A DNA stretch of 64,000 nucleotides, taken from NCBI GenBank assembly GCA_900155495.1, contig FTLJ01000455.1:1-64000 (forward strand), in the 5' to 3' direction. The first letter of the stretch is position 1, and every line of letters starts with the position of its first letter. Positions 11,968 to 24,419 of the stretch are shown here, in pieces. A model generated the notes under the pieces. The model searched no databases. It worked only from the letters and a program-made list of their open reading frames with translations, and was not told the origin of the DNA. The position numbers were made by a program, and so were the translations under genes. This stretch comes from Porogramme epimiltina (Eukaryota; Basidiomycota; Agaricomycetes; Polyporales; Polyporaceae).

Positions 11968-12976
11968 ACAAACCCGTCCGCGCCGGGTCATGCGCTCTAT
12001 ACCCCTCCTTTTTATTCATAGAACGGGAAGCAAACGCCTTGTATAAGCTGCTAGTCTAGTCTCTTCGTGGCGCCGGTTCTTCCCTCCTTTTTTCCTTTCC
12101 TGTGGAGGCCCGCACCAGAGGCGGGGCTTCCGCGCGCGGGTGGCATGGGTTCACGTTTCTGGTGGATGTTGTTTTCCTATTATTCACGACGCATACAACC
12201 CCTCCATACCTCCTCCCCAACACTGGCTGCACGGCTCCTGGTCACGAGTCCACGACGATTACTGAGTGCGCGTGCGTGTATGCGTGCAAGCGGGTCGGTC
12301 GATTGTAGTGGTGGAATATCTCTTGCAAGGTGTATACCTGTCCATCGTCGCATCGGTTGCAAGCAATGATTATTTCTATCTATTTCGGTGCTCCTCTCCG
12401 CCATTGTGTGTCTCGGGCATCTCAATTGTGCGGAGGGGGGATAAGTGGCGCGTGTTTGAGAGAACAATGGTTTGTACTAGGAGGGCACATATCGTTTCAG
12501 CCGTCTTGGCATGTGGCATGGTCCGATTTCTGCCGGAATTGGATGGTATCAAGAGCGTCGTCCTGGCCGAGGAAGACTATGAACATAAGTGAACGACATA
12601 TCATCTCGGTCGGGATGGCCGTGGAGTTCGTTGATTGTTGAAACGATGATACCTCGTGACAGCGCTGAGAGTTTGAAGTTACCGCTGCATCACCTGGCAG
12701 TGCAATTATCTTGTGGGAGTCTTCGACAATCAGGGCGGAGGGAATGATGTCGAAGGCCGATCGCACGAGGGCTTGGGCGAAGTTGGGAACAAGGGCCCGA
12801 CGGAGCGAAGCCATTCATTAAAGTACACATGTCCATATAATACGAAGCAGCCGACCGAGGGGCGAGGAAAAAGAGTCTCGTAAAACCACATGGCGACTCC
12901 GAAAGTCGCGCGCAGGGACACGATAGGAATGACGACAGTAAAGTAAGAAGACCGACCCGCAGCGGGCCCCCCACGC
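11968..12976. other. Convergent intergenic region, no gene seen
   Basis: About 1 kb between the 3' ends of the GPI-protein and IWS1 genes. It holds presumed 3' UTR sequence with AT-rich patches (gtataagctgctagtctag at 12040; tttctatctatttcgg at 12375). Short open frames exist on both strands but have no splice-supported extension or recognisable motif. Confidence 0.4.
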
Positions 12977-14273
12977 TCACGCCTTGGACGACATCTTGCG
13001 CGTGAGGCTCTTGAGCCGCTCCGCGTTCTGCTTGCGGCGCTGGGTGTCGACGTCGACGGGCGCGTTGTTGCGCGCGAGGCCCGCGTTCGAGCGCGGCGCG
13101 ACGGTGTAGCTCCCGAGCTCGCGCTGCGGGATCGCGACGGCGTTCTTGCGGATGCGGTTCTTGTCGCTCTCGCGTGCGCGCGCGAGGATCGCGTTGAGGC
13201 GCTCGCCGCCGACGCCGCCTGCGCCCCCGGGCCCGCCGCGCGCGCCCGCGTCGTCGCCGTGCGCGGTGGGGATCACGCGGTCGCGGTACGAGGCGGAGCG
13301 CTTGATGATCGGGCGGGACCAGACGGAGACGAGGTCGTTGGCGGCGCGCTGGATGTCGGGGGTCACGCGCTTGCATTTGGTGTAGAAGAGGACGACGCGG
13401 CCGAGGCGGGACTCCTTGAGGACGTTGCTGTCGATGTACTCCATCTTCTTGAGGATCGGGAAGAACTCCTTCTGGATGTCGAGCGCGGGGAGTGACTTGT
13501 CGGGGAGGGGTTCGAGCCACCGGGAGACGCCTTCTAGGAGGTTGTTGTCCATGATGGACTGGGCTAGGGAAGTTCTAAGACGCGGTCAGTATATAGGGAG
13601 GTAGTGGACGGCGGGGACGCGGCATACTTCCGGAGCACTTCCATGACCTGTGGAAGCAGCCGTAGTTTAGAAGTTGCCGGTAGTTTCTCTCTGTTCGCCT
13701 GTTCGTCGTCCACTGCGGCAGCAAGCATTGACTCTCGCAAGCGCGATACCTCCTCGTCTGCATATCTGTCCAACACGTCCTCGTCGTCCCTTCTCTTCCT
13801 CTTCGCGCGGGAGCTCTTAGACGGCTTCAGAATGGCCTCAATCTGCATGTCCAACCTCATCTTGTTCGCTATCCCAGGGGTTCAGCTTAGATCCCGTATC
13901 TTGCCACGCTCAGAGCACGGACCACGCACCAACTTCAGGGGGATACTGGCTCAGGTCAATCTCCTCAGGAGCCCGCTTTTTCGACGCTCGTTTCTTCTTG
14001 CGAGGCGCACTACCCTCCTCATCTCCCCGTCGCCCCTTAGTTCGTCGTTTTGCCTTGGTGGCGCGCTTCTGCTTCTGTTTGTATTCCTCCGCCGACTCCC
14101 CGGTCGAGTCGTCATCCGGGGGCGAGTCCCGACGCTGGGTCGGCTCCTCTGTATGTACTGTGAACAATGGCAGTCATAGGATGATGTTTAGGCGACTTAC
14201 CATCCTCGTCCGAGGACAGGTCAGAGTCGGAGTGACCGAAGATGGCCGCTGCCAAATCGTCTTCCTTAGGCAT
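12977..14273 (-). CDS. IWS1: Transcription elongation factor IWS1/Spn1
   Basis: ATG at 14273-14271 (MPKEDDLAAAIFGHSDSDLS), stop TGA at 12979-12977, four or five exons. The N-terminal third is charged and disordered (QRRDSPPDDDSTGESAEEY, then KRATKAKRRTKGRRG) with lysine-rich NLS-like runs. The conserved TFIIS-N/LW domain follows: DNNLLEGVSRWLEPLPDKSL, PALDIQKEFFPILKKMEYID, LKESRLGRVVLFYTKCKRVT, ANDLVSVWSRPIIKR. The basic tail ends RLKSLTRKMSSKA. Known for the family: it binds Spt6 and RNA polymerase II and works in elongation, mRNA export and chromatin maintenance in the nucleus. The gene is divergent from RAD2 across 305 bp. Confidence 0.95.
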
Positions 14274-14578
14274 GTTGGTTGTTTGGAGTGGTGCAAGTAG
14301 GAGGTGGGTGCCACAGTCAACTCGAAGTCCACTGAACGCGCTGGACACGATGGTTTCGCGCGGCTAAGGCCAGTTACGTGATTGATAATAACAGGAAAAC
14401 TAAACATTGTGCGCGTGACTAATTACGCGCGACGCGTCCGAGCGGGCGCTCTGACTCTGCCGCTGAAAGCCACAGTCATCTCTGGACAAGACCCTGTCTC
14501 TGACCGTCATATGCTATCGTCCTCCACTTCACTCGGCGTGTCTGTGTGGCCACCTCGGTGTGCCGATAGTGCTGCAAT
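14274..14578. promoter_or_regulatory. Shared divergent promoter region of IWS1 and RAD2
   Basis: 305 bp between two outward-reading nuclear genes. It includes an AT-rich core (attgataataacaggaaaactaaacattg, about 14380-14408) flanked by GC-rich sequence (acgcgcgacgcgtcc). No clear TATA box was seen for either side. Confidence 0.4.
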
Positions 14579-17500
14579 ATGGGTGTAAAGTCTCTTTGGC
14601 AACTCCTGGATCCTGTGGGGAGACCAGTCTTGTACGTCCTGATCCTTTCGATAGTTCACCAGGGGTCTAGATGTACTCACACACTCCCCTGGAACAGGTT
14701 GGAGACTATGGAAGGGAAAGCCATGGCCATTGATTCTAGTATATGGATATATCAATTTCAAGCTACTATGCGAGACAAAGAAGGCCGCGGACTGGTGAAT
14801 GCACACCTTGTTGGGTTCCTTCGCAGGATATGCAAGCTCCTGTTCTATGGCATCCAGCCCGTGTTCGTGTTTGACGGAGGGGCACCGATTCTCAAGATGG
14901 CCACCATTGTGAGTACCTTGTAATCTCCGTGTGCGTTTCGACGGCTCCAACGCGGGCGAAGGCAGAGCGGAAGAAGAAGAAGAGTGGAGCTGCTGCGAGC
15001 CATGCGAAAGTCGCCGAGAGGTTGCTAGCCGCGCAGATGCGGAGGGAAGCTCTGGAGCACGCTTCCGGGAAAGGGTATGTCAATCTCCGTGGCCGTGTAG
15101 AGGACGACTCTCAGCGTGTCGTTTAGCTCCGACGGGAAAGGCAAGGGCAAAGCCCCTCCTCCTCCTGGTCGTATAGATGAGAACACTGTCTATCTTGAAG
15201 ACCTCACTGGACCCGTACCTAAGACTCCAGCAAAGGCAATAAACGCCGAGAGTTCCCAGGTTACCCCGCCATCATCTTCCAAGAAGGCCCGTTGGCGAGA
15301 CCATGATCCTTACAGGCTCCCAGAGATCAATATGGACGCAGTGGTAGCCAAAGCCACTGCGTCCGCCGCTCCTGACCCGAGGCTGGCAACTGAAGATGAG
15401 CTGCGAACATTCATAGAGGAAATGCGCCCGGAAGACTTCGATGTCAATTCCTCTGCCTTTCGGGAGCTTCCGACGGAGATGCAGTACGAAATCATAGGCG
15501 ACCTGCGTCTCAAGTCCCGTCAGACGTCGTATAAGCGGCTACAGAGTATGCTGAAGGTGTCCAAGACGCCGCTCGACTTCTCGAAGGAGCAGATCAAGAA
15601 TTTAAAGCAACGGAATAATCTTACTCAACAGCTTCTTGTCACTATTGACAGCATCGGTACCTCACACCTTGCTATCCCTATTCGTATTGCGAGCGAGCGT
15701 AATAAGGAGTATGTCCTTGTCAAAAACGAAGGCGCAGACGGTGGCTGGGTCCTTGGTATCCGCGACGAGGGTACCGCGGCGAAACCGATTGAGATTGATG
15801 TTGCGCCAGCGAAGGTGGAAATTAGCGACGAGGAAGGGAGTGAAGAGGATGACGACGACGACGATATGGAGGATGTTCCCATGTAAGTCTTCTATGGCTC
15901 CCCTATGACTGACTGACCCTAATGAATGGGCTACTTGTAGTACTTCGGCAATAGATGCACTGTACGACCCTGATCTAAGGGAATTCAGGCGTGGTCAGGC
16001 ACTCGCGGCTCTTGCTTCGCGATATACTCCCCACGGCCTTGCGCCGCTGACGACTAAACCGTCGAAGAAGCAGAAACGGCCACTGTTTGTGCCTGAGGAC
16101 GACGAACTACCGCAATTGAGCGATCCCGAAGTTGACGGTGAAGATCCTGAGCTCGCTTTAGCCATGGAAGAATCTGCAAGGCTGGAGGAAGAAGCCACTC
16201 TCCGTCGAGCGATTGAAGAATCAAGGCGTGTCGCAACCGACCTCTCCGGGATAGACAAACCTGGGGAGTCGTCTTCATCAGCAACCCGACGTTCCCCCGA
16301 GAAGCACCGTTCGCAGCAATTCCAATCTGTCAGCGATGAGTCGGATGACGAGGACCTGTACGCTTCTCCTACACGGCTCGAGACCGCATTGTCAATCGGA
16401 GGCGCGGGCCCTCGCCGCCCGCCTCCCTCGAAATCTAGCGGACCGACCCCGTTCCCCAGCTCCTCATTGTTTGGCGTCCCAACCCTCCTTTTGTCAGAAG
16501 GGCCCGCAACCCAGACGGCACCGACCCTCCCGGACTCTGACGAAGATGACATGGAAGAGGTCCCCGTCGAGCGGACCCATTTCGAACCTTCGGGAAATGG
16601 CCAACTTCGGCTGACTTCCAACACGGCGCAACCAACGCCCGAACTTATTGTCGAGGACCCGGAGAAACAGGCGTCGGCTCCCCCGAGGTCACCAATCTCC
16701 ATTGACGAAGAAATGGAGGAGGTCGAGGTCGAGGTGGTGCAGCCTGCTGCTGGCGTTAAGCGCCCTGAAGCTAGGAGGTTATCCACCGACTTGGGTCTAG
16801 CGGACGCCGTCGCCCGTGCGCCACTAAATGCACAGCCGCCACGTCGCGCGGAAGTATCTCCCGCCTTAGTGTCTCCCCCGGCATTCTACGCTTCTCGCCG
16901 GGACGATTCCGTCGAGCAACCTAGCCCTCCCAGCGCGGCCGCCTCTGCAACTGCTTCCGCCCAGATCACTCTAGGCACGCCCTCGAAACCACCAGGCACC
17001 ATTCTCGGGCTCGGGCCCGCGTCGACCGTATCTCCAAAGCGCACCCCAGGACCAGATTCCTCAGACTCTGAGGAAGACCCCGACCAGATCCCGTGGTCCC
17101 GATCTCCGAGCCCCACAGCGAAGACGAATGCGGCCGCGAATGGTGGCGCACGGGAGGAAGAGGACGGCTGGGACGCCGCGCAGGAGATTGACCCGCACGC
17201 GGAGGAGGATGAGTACACGCGCTTCCTGTCGCAGGTGAAGGGCAAGGACATCGACGCGGTGCGGCGCGAGATCGACGAGGAGATCAGGGATCTCAACAAG
17301 CAGAAGAAGAGCGCGATGCGCGACTCGGAGGACATCAACCAGCAGATGATATCGCAGATTATGGTGCGTTCTCCGCTCTGGGCGATTTTGGTTTTTTTTT
17401 TTGCCCGCGCCGTGACTGAGCCGGACGGATTCGCGGTCACAGATCATGCTGCGTCTCTTCGGCATCCCGTACATTACCGCGCCGATGGAGGCCGAGGCTC

Positions 17501-18898
17501 AGTGCGCCGCGCTGCTCACGCTTGGGCTCGTCGACGGCATTATCACAGACGACTCGGACGTGTTCCTATTCGGAGGCGCGCGGGTACTCAAAAACATGTT
17601 CAACCAGTCCAAGACGGTCGAGTGCTTCCTCCTGCCCGACCTTGAGCGTGAGCTCGGATTAGACCGCGACAAACTCGTCCGACTTGCGTACCTCCTCGGC
17701 AGCGACTATACCGAGGGTCTGCCAGGCGTGGGGCCAGTTGTTGCGATGGAGCTCCTCAGCGAGTTTCCGGGCCACGATGGGTTGCACAAGTTCAAGGCGT
17801 GGTGGACGAAGGTACAAAGCGGGCGGGATAAGGCGGACGAGAGCGCGAGCAAGTTCAGGAAGCGTTTCGTAAGCATTCTCGTTTGGCAATCGTTCACGAG
17901 CTACATGCTAACCGGTGTGTTTAGAAAAAGAAATTCAAGGAGTTGTATCTCCCTACTGAGTGGCCGAATGCTTCTGTGGTGAGTCTGCTAATAAAGTTTC
18001 CACTTTTGCACATAATAACTAACGTGTTATTCAAGAGGGACGCCTACTACCATCCTACTGTCGATGAATCTACAGAGCCGTTCAAGTGGGGCATGCCCGA
18101 CCTCGACGCTCTCCGCGGGTACGCCCCTTCCCGTCTCCACCGCCCCGCTCGCTCGCTCGCTCACACCCACTCCACAGGTTCCTCAACTCCGAGCTCGGCT
18201 GGGACCAGCCCAAAGTGGACGAGCTCCTGCTGCCGATCATCCGCAAGATGAGCCGGCGCGCGCAGGGCGCGTCCGCGGGCGGGCAGGGCACGCTCGCGGG
18301 CTTCTTCGACGTCCCGCTCGGCGCGAACGCCGCGCCGCGCAAGCGCCAGGCGTACGCGAGCAAGCGGCTGCAGCAGGTCGTGTCCGACTTCCGCAGGCAG
18401 CAGGCGCGCGCGGGGGAGGGCTCTGGGACCCCCGGGCCTGCATCTGCTTCTGCTTCTGCGTCTGCGTCGGGCGAGGATGTGAATGGGAGCGGAGGAGAGG
18501 GAGAGGAGGAGGCGAGGCCGGCGAAGAAGCGGAAGAAGACCTCTGAGACCAGAGGAAGGGGGAGGGGGAAAGGGAAAGCGGTGGGTGCTGCCGCTACTGC
18601 TGCTGCTGGAGATGCAGGTGCACCGTCTGCCGCTGGACGGGGACGAGGACGGGGTGCTACTCGCGGTCGCGGGAGGGGACGGGGTGCTAAAAGGGCTTCG
18701 AAGAAGCGCGAGAAGACTCCATCTGACAGTGAGGACGAGGACGCGTTTGAACCTAGTCTGGCTCAGGAAGGCGCGGAGGTGCCGGGTCCGAGTCGGGAGG
18801 AGCTAGGTCTGCGACCGCGGCCCAAACCGCGGCCTGTGCGGAAGCCTCAGAACGTTGAGACCGGCGGGACTGCTGATGATGGTATGGACGCGGAATGA
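14579..18898 (+). CDS. RAD2: DNA repair endonuclease Rad2/XPG
   Basis: Structure-specific 3'-incision nuclease of nucleotide excision repair, acting in the nucleus. ATG at 14579 (GVKSLWQLLDPVGRP), stop TGA at 18896-18898. The N nuclease block holds AIDSSIWIYQFQ and QPVFVFDGGAP. A long acidic spacer follows, as in XPG rather than FEN1 or Exo1. The I block has all the metal-binding acids: PYITAPMEAEAQCAALL, ITDDSDVFLFGG, and LLGSDYTEGLPGVG of the H2TH region. The spacer has two UIM-like stretches (16140-16230). The C-terminal part has a PCNA-type box QGTLAGFF (18284-18307) and RGRGRG/KR-rich nuclear-localisation sequence. Introns include one at 17362 joining SQIM to IMLRLFGIPY. Convergent with NDUFB8, with 137 bp between stops. 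Confidence 0.96.
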
Positions 18899-19035
18899 AA
18901 TGACGTTGTAACTTATTCGTTGTACCTGTAGTCTTCTAGTGCTCATGTCGCATTTCTACTCACACACTACTCACACCGGTATCACAATATGCGATCATGG
19001 GAAGCAGCGTTTTGAGAAAAGCGAAAGATACAAGT

Positions 19036-19646
19036 CTATTCATCTGCTTCCGTGTCACGCTCCACCCTCGCCTGAACAACGGAGTTGACGTTAGGGCTAA
19101 GGTCTTCCGATAGAATGAGGAACACATACCTTGTTCTGCTCGTAGCCGCCCAGCTCCTCCACCAGTCCTCCGAACGGATACTCGCGGCGGATGGCAGGCA
19201 TAGCGGGGTGGGTGTAGCTGACCAGAACACCAAAAGTGACAAAGCCGAGGACGGCTATCGAGAACCAGCGCGCCGCGGTGGGGGGAGCGACCACGGGGAC
19301 GTCCGGGCCCCACATGGAGAGGATTTCCTCTTGCTCGTGCAGCTGTTCTGTTATCAGACACATTTCCTACGCACATGAGGACCCTGCATGTGCTCACTGT
19401 CTCGCCGTAGTTCCTCCGGAACTGCATATCTTCCCAGCCGCGAGCGGGGCGCGTCTGCTTGGAGACGTAAGGGAGGCGGGGGTAGTCGGCGAGCTGAGGG
19501 TCGTCATCCACGCCCGTGAAGACGGGAACGGCCTGGGAGGAGGCCTGGGTAGCAGCGGGGGTGGCGTAGGACCTGATGCGGGCGGCGCGGGCAGAGGCCC
19601 TGGCCTGGAGGGCGGCCCGCCGTGCGAGGGTGAGGGAGGAGTTCAT
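19036..19646 (-). CDS. NDUFB8: Mitochondrial complex I subunit NDUFB8 (ASHI)
   Basis: Three exons (19646-19398, 19342-19130, 19071-19036) join in phase to 165 residues. The N-terminus is an Arg/Ala-rich mitochondrial presequence (NSSLTLARRAALQARASARA). The conserved core reads DPQLADYPRLPYVSKQTRPA, RGWEDMQFRRNYGET/LHEQEE and ILSMWGPDVPVVAPP. A single membrane helix follows (ARWFSIAVLGFVTFGVLV), then YTHPAMPAIRREYPFGGLVE. Known for the family: an accessory subunit of the membrane arm of NADH:ubiquinone oxidoreductase in the inner membrane. Length fits the family. Confidence 0.93.
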
Positions 19647-20219
19647 GGTGTGGGACGAGCAGGCGCCGGTGCAGCTGTCGCACTCGGAGTGACGCGGAGG
19701 CGAGAGCGCGTGACGCGCGTGACCAGGGCGCGCGAGAAGGGCGTGACGGAGATGAGGCGAGCCGCGGCGGCGGATGCGTGCCAAGCGGGCAGATGCGACG
19801 GTTAACGTTGGAATGTGCTTGGGGGATGTCGAGGAAGAGCCTGCAGCGCTGGTGTGAGACGTGAATTTGGGGGGAAGGGGGCGGGGATTAGGTGCGGGGC
19901 GGGAGCGTTCGGGCGGGTGCTGCGTGCGCCGGGGGCGGCCGAGAGGGCTGGTGGCGGGTTGAAAGAGGGCGTGAGGCGCTGCGGGCGAGGACACGCCGCC
20001 TGCGAAGAGGCCTCGGGACGGGAGCCAGCGCGCGAGGGAGAGGCCATCACCCGCGAACGTCGACATCAGCGAGAAGGGTGCGAAGCTCCTCGCCCGCGCC
20101 CAGCCCGCCAATCCGCCACCGCCCACCCCACGCCCCGCCTCGCCTCTCTGCCTCTTGCTCCGCCCCCGCGACCCCCGCACGGCCCTCAGCCTCTCCCGCC
20201 CGAGCCCCGCGCCCCGCCC
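19647..20219. promoter_or_regulatory. GC-rich divergent promoter region
   Basis: 573 bp between NDUFB8 and the methyltransferase gene, very GC-rich, turning C-rich from 20090 to 20219 (ccgccaccgcccaccccacg) just before the methyltransferase ATG. Long frames run through on both strands but look like GC-bias artefacts. No TATA box was seen. Confidence 0.35.
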
Positions 20220-22243
20220 ATGGCCGTCGCCCGCTCCTTTCCCGCCCAGAACGGCGCGACACGCGACGTCGAGGCGGAGCTCGCCCGGCAGCGCGCGGAG
20301 AAGCGGCGCGCTGCCGGCAGCCTCAGCCCCGTCCACTTCACCAAGGACCTCCTCCTCGGGTGCGCCTCCGTTCTCTCGTCTCCACCCGTCCCCCGCCTTA
20401 ATGTAGCGTGCTCGCGCAACCCCCACCCGCTCCCGGACCCCGTTCGCCGCACCCAGCGATGACTGGCACTGCATGTTCCTCAACCGGCTCTGCAGCGGGG
20501 TCTCCATGCTCCCGTTCGAGGACCCGCCCGAATCCGTGCTCGATCTCGGGTGCGGCAGCGGCCTCTGGGCAATCGAGGCGGCCAAAGCGTGGCCGGTAAG
20601 TTGATTTCGATTATGGGGCACGCGCGGTAGATGGAATCTCCCGATGACGACCGAATCTCACTTCAGGACACCAAGATCATCGGTTTTGACCGTCGTGAAG
20701 TGCAGCCCGACCTGACTCAGTCCAATCTGGGGATCGAGTACAGAGATCTGTCTAGACGAGTGGTGTGGGTACATGGCAACTTGTGCGTATACTCTCCATT
20801 TCTGCCGGAACGTCGCATTGACCATACCCTCCCCTCTAGCTTAGATCCCTTACCATTTGACTCAAACCATTTTGACTTTATTCGGATATGTTGCATCGGG
20901 CTAGAGGTTCCAGAAGACTCATGGCAAGAGTTACTGGAGGTATGTTTCCTCGTGTGTGAAGCCGATCGGGCTCGTGTTCCTTTCCCCGGAACACTGTAGC
21001 TTATTGGTCGTGCGTGATCTTTGTTGCTGTTCAAATGGCAATCGTCCTATAGGGAACGATCCTCCACAACTGCTCGCGTTTGCTGCTTGTGATCGCTCCG
21101 CTAATACTTGTCAAACTATAGGAAGTTTCCCGAGTGCTAAAACCAGGAGGTGCTTTAGAGGTGAGCAGCACACGCCCGTACTTTTCAACTCTAACAGCTG
21201 TGCAGGTCTACGAAGAAGATCCGCTCTTCCCGGCAGGAAAATCTCTACGACATGATTACGATCGAACGTCTAGCCTTCGAGTTCCTAACGAGCGCGTACG
21301 AGCCGACTCAACGGCATCAGCATATACGACTGCAACGACACATACGACCCGCACACAATCATCTGTCACCTCCTCTTCAAACTTGAACATCACAACCGAA
21401 CATAATACGAACTCCGCCTCCCTCGACTCCTACCTCTCCTCATCTTCAGCCTCCGACTCCCTGGATTCCATGTACGTGCAAGACCACTCGCGGCTCAAAC
21501 GTGCATGGGAGAAAATGCTCGACCAACACTTCCTCACCCACAAGCTCACCACCGTCCTCCCCCTCTACCTCACCTCCTTCTTCAAGAACGTCCAGGTCCA
21601 CCCGACGGCATACGTCCTCCTCCCGCCCCCTTCCAGCGAGCGCGACTACAGCACGCCCACAGAACTCAACAGGGACACCCCCGATGACGCCGACGAGGGG
21701 CTGCAGCACTGGGTGTCGGAGATGCGCTCGGGCATGGTGCGCCTCGACGGCGACCCCGCACACCGCAAGTCAGCAACGGCGGCGCTGCGTGCGCGGCCGT
21801 CGATCTCGTCTATCACGATGTGGAACACCTTGCACCTCACGCGACAAATGCGCATCATCTCCTCGTGTAAGGAGGCGATCTGGCAGGCGTACCTGACGCT
21901 AGCTATAGGCTCGGACGGCAGCGTGGGCAGTCAGCCTAGTGAGCCGCTACGGGACGAGTTCGAGAGGGATTGGTCCCTGTGGGAGGCGTAAGTGTCGCTC
22001 TTCGACTATGCATTGGATAGATGCTCACGATGCTGCAGCGACATGAAGGACCGGATAGGCATCCGGAATTATGCCAAGGACGCGTTTCTGGGGAAGGACG
22101 CCGACGCGTTCAGCGAGCGATCGGCGTCTGTGTACCGGTCGTCTAAGAGCATGGGCGGGAGCGGCCACTCCGATCCAGACAAGTCGGCGTCGCTGTGCCG
22201 GGCGTTGAGAGGATTCGTGGCGTGGAAGCAGGCAGCGTCATAG
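20220..22243 (+). CDS. Class I SAM-dependent methyltransferase, substrate unknown
   Basis: ATG at 20220 (AVARSFPAQNGATRDVEAEL), stop TAG at 22241-22243, six to eight exons. After the first intron, motif I is SVLDLGCGSGLWAIEAAKAW, the glycine-rich SAM-binding loop. The acidic post-I strand KIIGFDRREVQPD is followed by LDPLPFDSNHFDFIRI and, after another intron, EVSRVLKPGGALEV (motif III). A long C-terminal extension holds a Ser/Thr-rich insert (TTATTHTTRTQSSVTSSSNL) and then an ordered part (LKRAWEKMLDQHFLTHKLTT, SITMWNTLHLTRQMRIISSC). The end is RALRGFVAWKQAAS. The fold is certain; the substrate cannot be read from sequence. Divergent from NDUFB8. Confidence 0.88.
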
Positions 22244-22613
22244 CCGCCGCCGGGCGCGCTTCCATCCGCTGTTATGATGTATGGCGCCGGCGATCCGGAA
22301 CCCCACCCTCACTATACCCTAGACAGTGCACATACTATGGATCATGCTTTCGCTATGCTTTCTACGCACCATTTACGTTTGCCTCCCCGACGGACACCAG
22401 CACCAGCACCAGCCGAACCGGGGCAAGGTTTGCAAGTGGGGTCGCGTGCGCGCGTAAGATGAGATGCCCCGATTTGGAGTGCGGGCAGAGATTAGATTGA
22501 TCTTCCGGGACGAAAGCAGGACGTTCTGTCGTCTGCTCCAGGCCGTCTCCTTTGTCCCTTCTCATCCGATCGTTCCTCCTCCACACATCAACACACCCAC
22601 CATCTACGCCGCC
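22244..22613. promoter_or_regulatory. Upstream region of the PA2G4-like gene
   Basis: 370 bp between tandem genes. It carries a CT-rich, TATA-less leader (ctccaggccgtctcctttgt onward, about 22540-22612) ending in a Kozak-like gccgccATGt. Confidence 0.4.
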
Positions 22614-24419
22614 ATGTCCGAGCCAGCAAAGGTCGACCCCCCCAAGCCCGAGGATTCCACCGCCGCCGCCGACTTCACCAAGTACAAGGTGCGCACGCGC
22701 CGCCGCTTAGATTTTTCCTGCGCGTCGCCTGTCCCCGCCTGCCCGCTTGCCCGCCCGCCCGTCGGCAACGGCTCGCGTCCGCGGTGCCGCGCAGGCTCTC
22801 GACGGGCAGCCACGCTGACCGCTTCCTTTTCGCCCTCTCGGCGTGCGTGCAGATCGCGTCGGACATCGTCAACAATGTTATGAAGAAGCTCGTCCAGCTG
22901 TCCGTCGAGGGCGCGAAGGTGCTCGACATCTGCGTCGAGGGCGACAAGCTCCTCGAGCAGGGCACCGGCGCGGTGTACAACAAGGCCGTCAAGGGCGTGA
23001 AGGTGCCCAAGGGTGCGTGCATCCCGCCCCCCGACCGTGTTTGCTTTTTTGCTCACTGTAGGGACCGCCGGCGGGCCCCCTTTCGCTCCCTTCCTCCACC
23101 TTTCCCCTTTCCCCCTCGACCTCGACCTTTGAACGAACACCGTCCCGGGCCCCCACACAGGCATCGCGTTCCCGACGTGCGTGTCCGTGAACAACGCCGT
23201 CGCGCACTTCTCGCCGCTCGCGTCGGACCCGTCCTCGTCGCAGACGCTCGCCGCGGGCGACGTCGTGAAGCTGCACCTCGGCGCGCACATCGACGGCTAC
23301 GCGGCGGTGAGCGCGGAGACGCTCGTCGTCGGCGCGTCCGCGGCGGAGCCCGTCACGGGGCGCCGCGCGGACGCGCTCCTCGCGGCGTGGACCGCCGCCG
23401 AGGCCGCGATGCGCCTCGTCAAGGTCGGCGGCCGCAACTGGGCCGTCACGGACGCCGTCGGCAAGATCGCGGCCGCGTTCGACTGCAAGCCCGTCGAGGG
23501 TGCGTGCTCTTGCTCTCTTTTTGGCGTTTTTGAGGCCCCGTGCGATGGGGGCAGGGGCGCGGGATGGGGAAAGTGGAGCTGACTTTGGGTGCGGCGCTGG
23601 GCGCTGTGGTTTTGCAGGTATGCTCTCGTGCCAGCAAGCCCAGAACGTGATCGACGGCAAGAAGCGCATCATTCTCAACCCGGTGGGTTTGTCCGTTGGG
23701 ATCCTGCAGTTTTTAGCCTGACGATCTGTGCAGTCTGAGGAGCAGAAGAAGGGCTTCGAGGCCGCGACGTTTGCGGAGAACGAGGTCTGGGGCATCGACA
23801 TTCTTGTGGCGACCAGCGAGGACGGCAAGGTGCGCACTCGCCCCTGTGTGCGCCGAGGCATTGGTGGCTTACATGGATCGCATTTAGGCCCGTCTCGAGG
23901 AGTCAAGAACGACTGTTTACCAAAAGGAGTCGACCGTCACGTACCAGCTCAAGATGAAGACGTCGCGCGCGGTCTTCTCCGAGGTGCAAAAGAAGGCAGG
24001 GCCCTTCCCCTTCAACATCCGTTGTCTCGAGGACGAGAAGCGTGCGCGGCTAGGCCTCCAGGAGGCCGTCCAGCACAGCCTCGTCAAGCCGTACGAAGTG
24101 ATGTGAGTGCTCGGTGTCTCAGGGGGCGCTCTCGCCTGCCGCCTTGCCCTGCGTTCTGACTGACGCACGACCGGGGGGCCGTCGTAGCTACACGCCTGCG
24201 AACACGTTCGTCGCCGCGTTCCACTTCACGATCGCGCTGCTGCCCGGCGGGCCGGCGATGATCTCGCACCCGCCGGTGTGGTTCAAGCCCGAGCTCGTCA
24301 AGTCGGACAAGGCGCTCGAGGACGCGGAGCTCAAGGAGCTGCTCACGAAGCCGCTGCGCGAGAGCAAGAAGGCGAAGAAGAAGGCCAAGGCGGAGGGCGA
24401 GGAGGCCAAGGCGGAGTGA
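22614..24419 (+). CDS. PA2G4/EBP1 (Cdb4) homologue, M24 peptidase-fold protein
   Basis: ATG at 22614 (SEPAKVDPPKPEDSTAAADF), stop TGA at 24417-24419, about seven exons with some long GC-rich introns. Joined blocks are TKYK/IASDIVNNVMKKLVQLSVEG, KVLDICVEGDKLLEQGTGAV, GIAFPTCVSVNNAVAHFSPL, DVVKLHLGAHIDGYAAVSAE, MLSCQQAQNVIDGKKRIIL and FAENEVWGIDILVATSEDGK. The C-terminus is lysine-rich (RESKKAKKKAKAEGEEAKAE), as in EBP1. Known for the family: it keeps the methionine aminopeptidase fold but is not thought to be an active peptidase. It binds ribosomes near the exit tunnel and pre-ribosomes, and acts in growth control. The basic tail fits RNA or ribosome binding. Confidence 0.94.
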
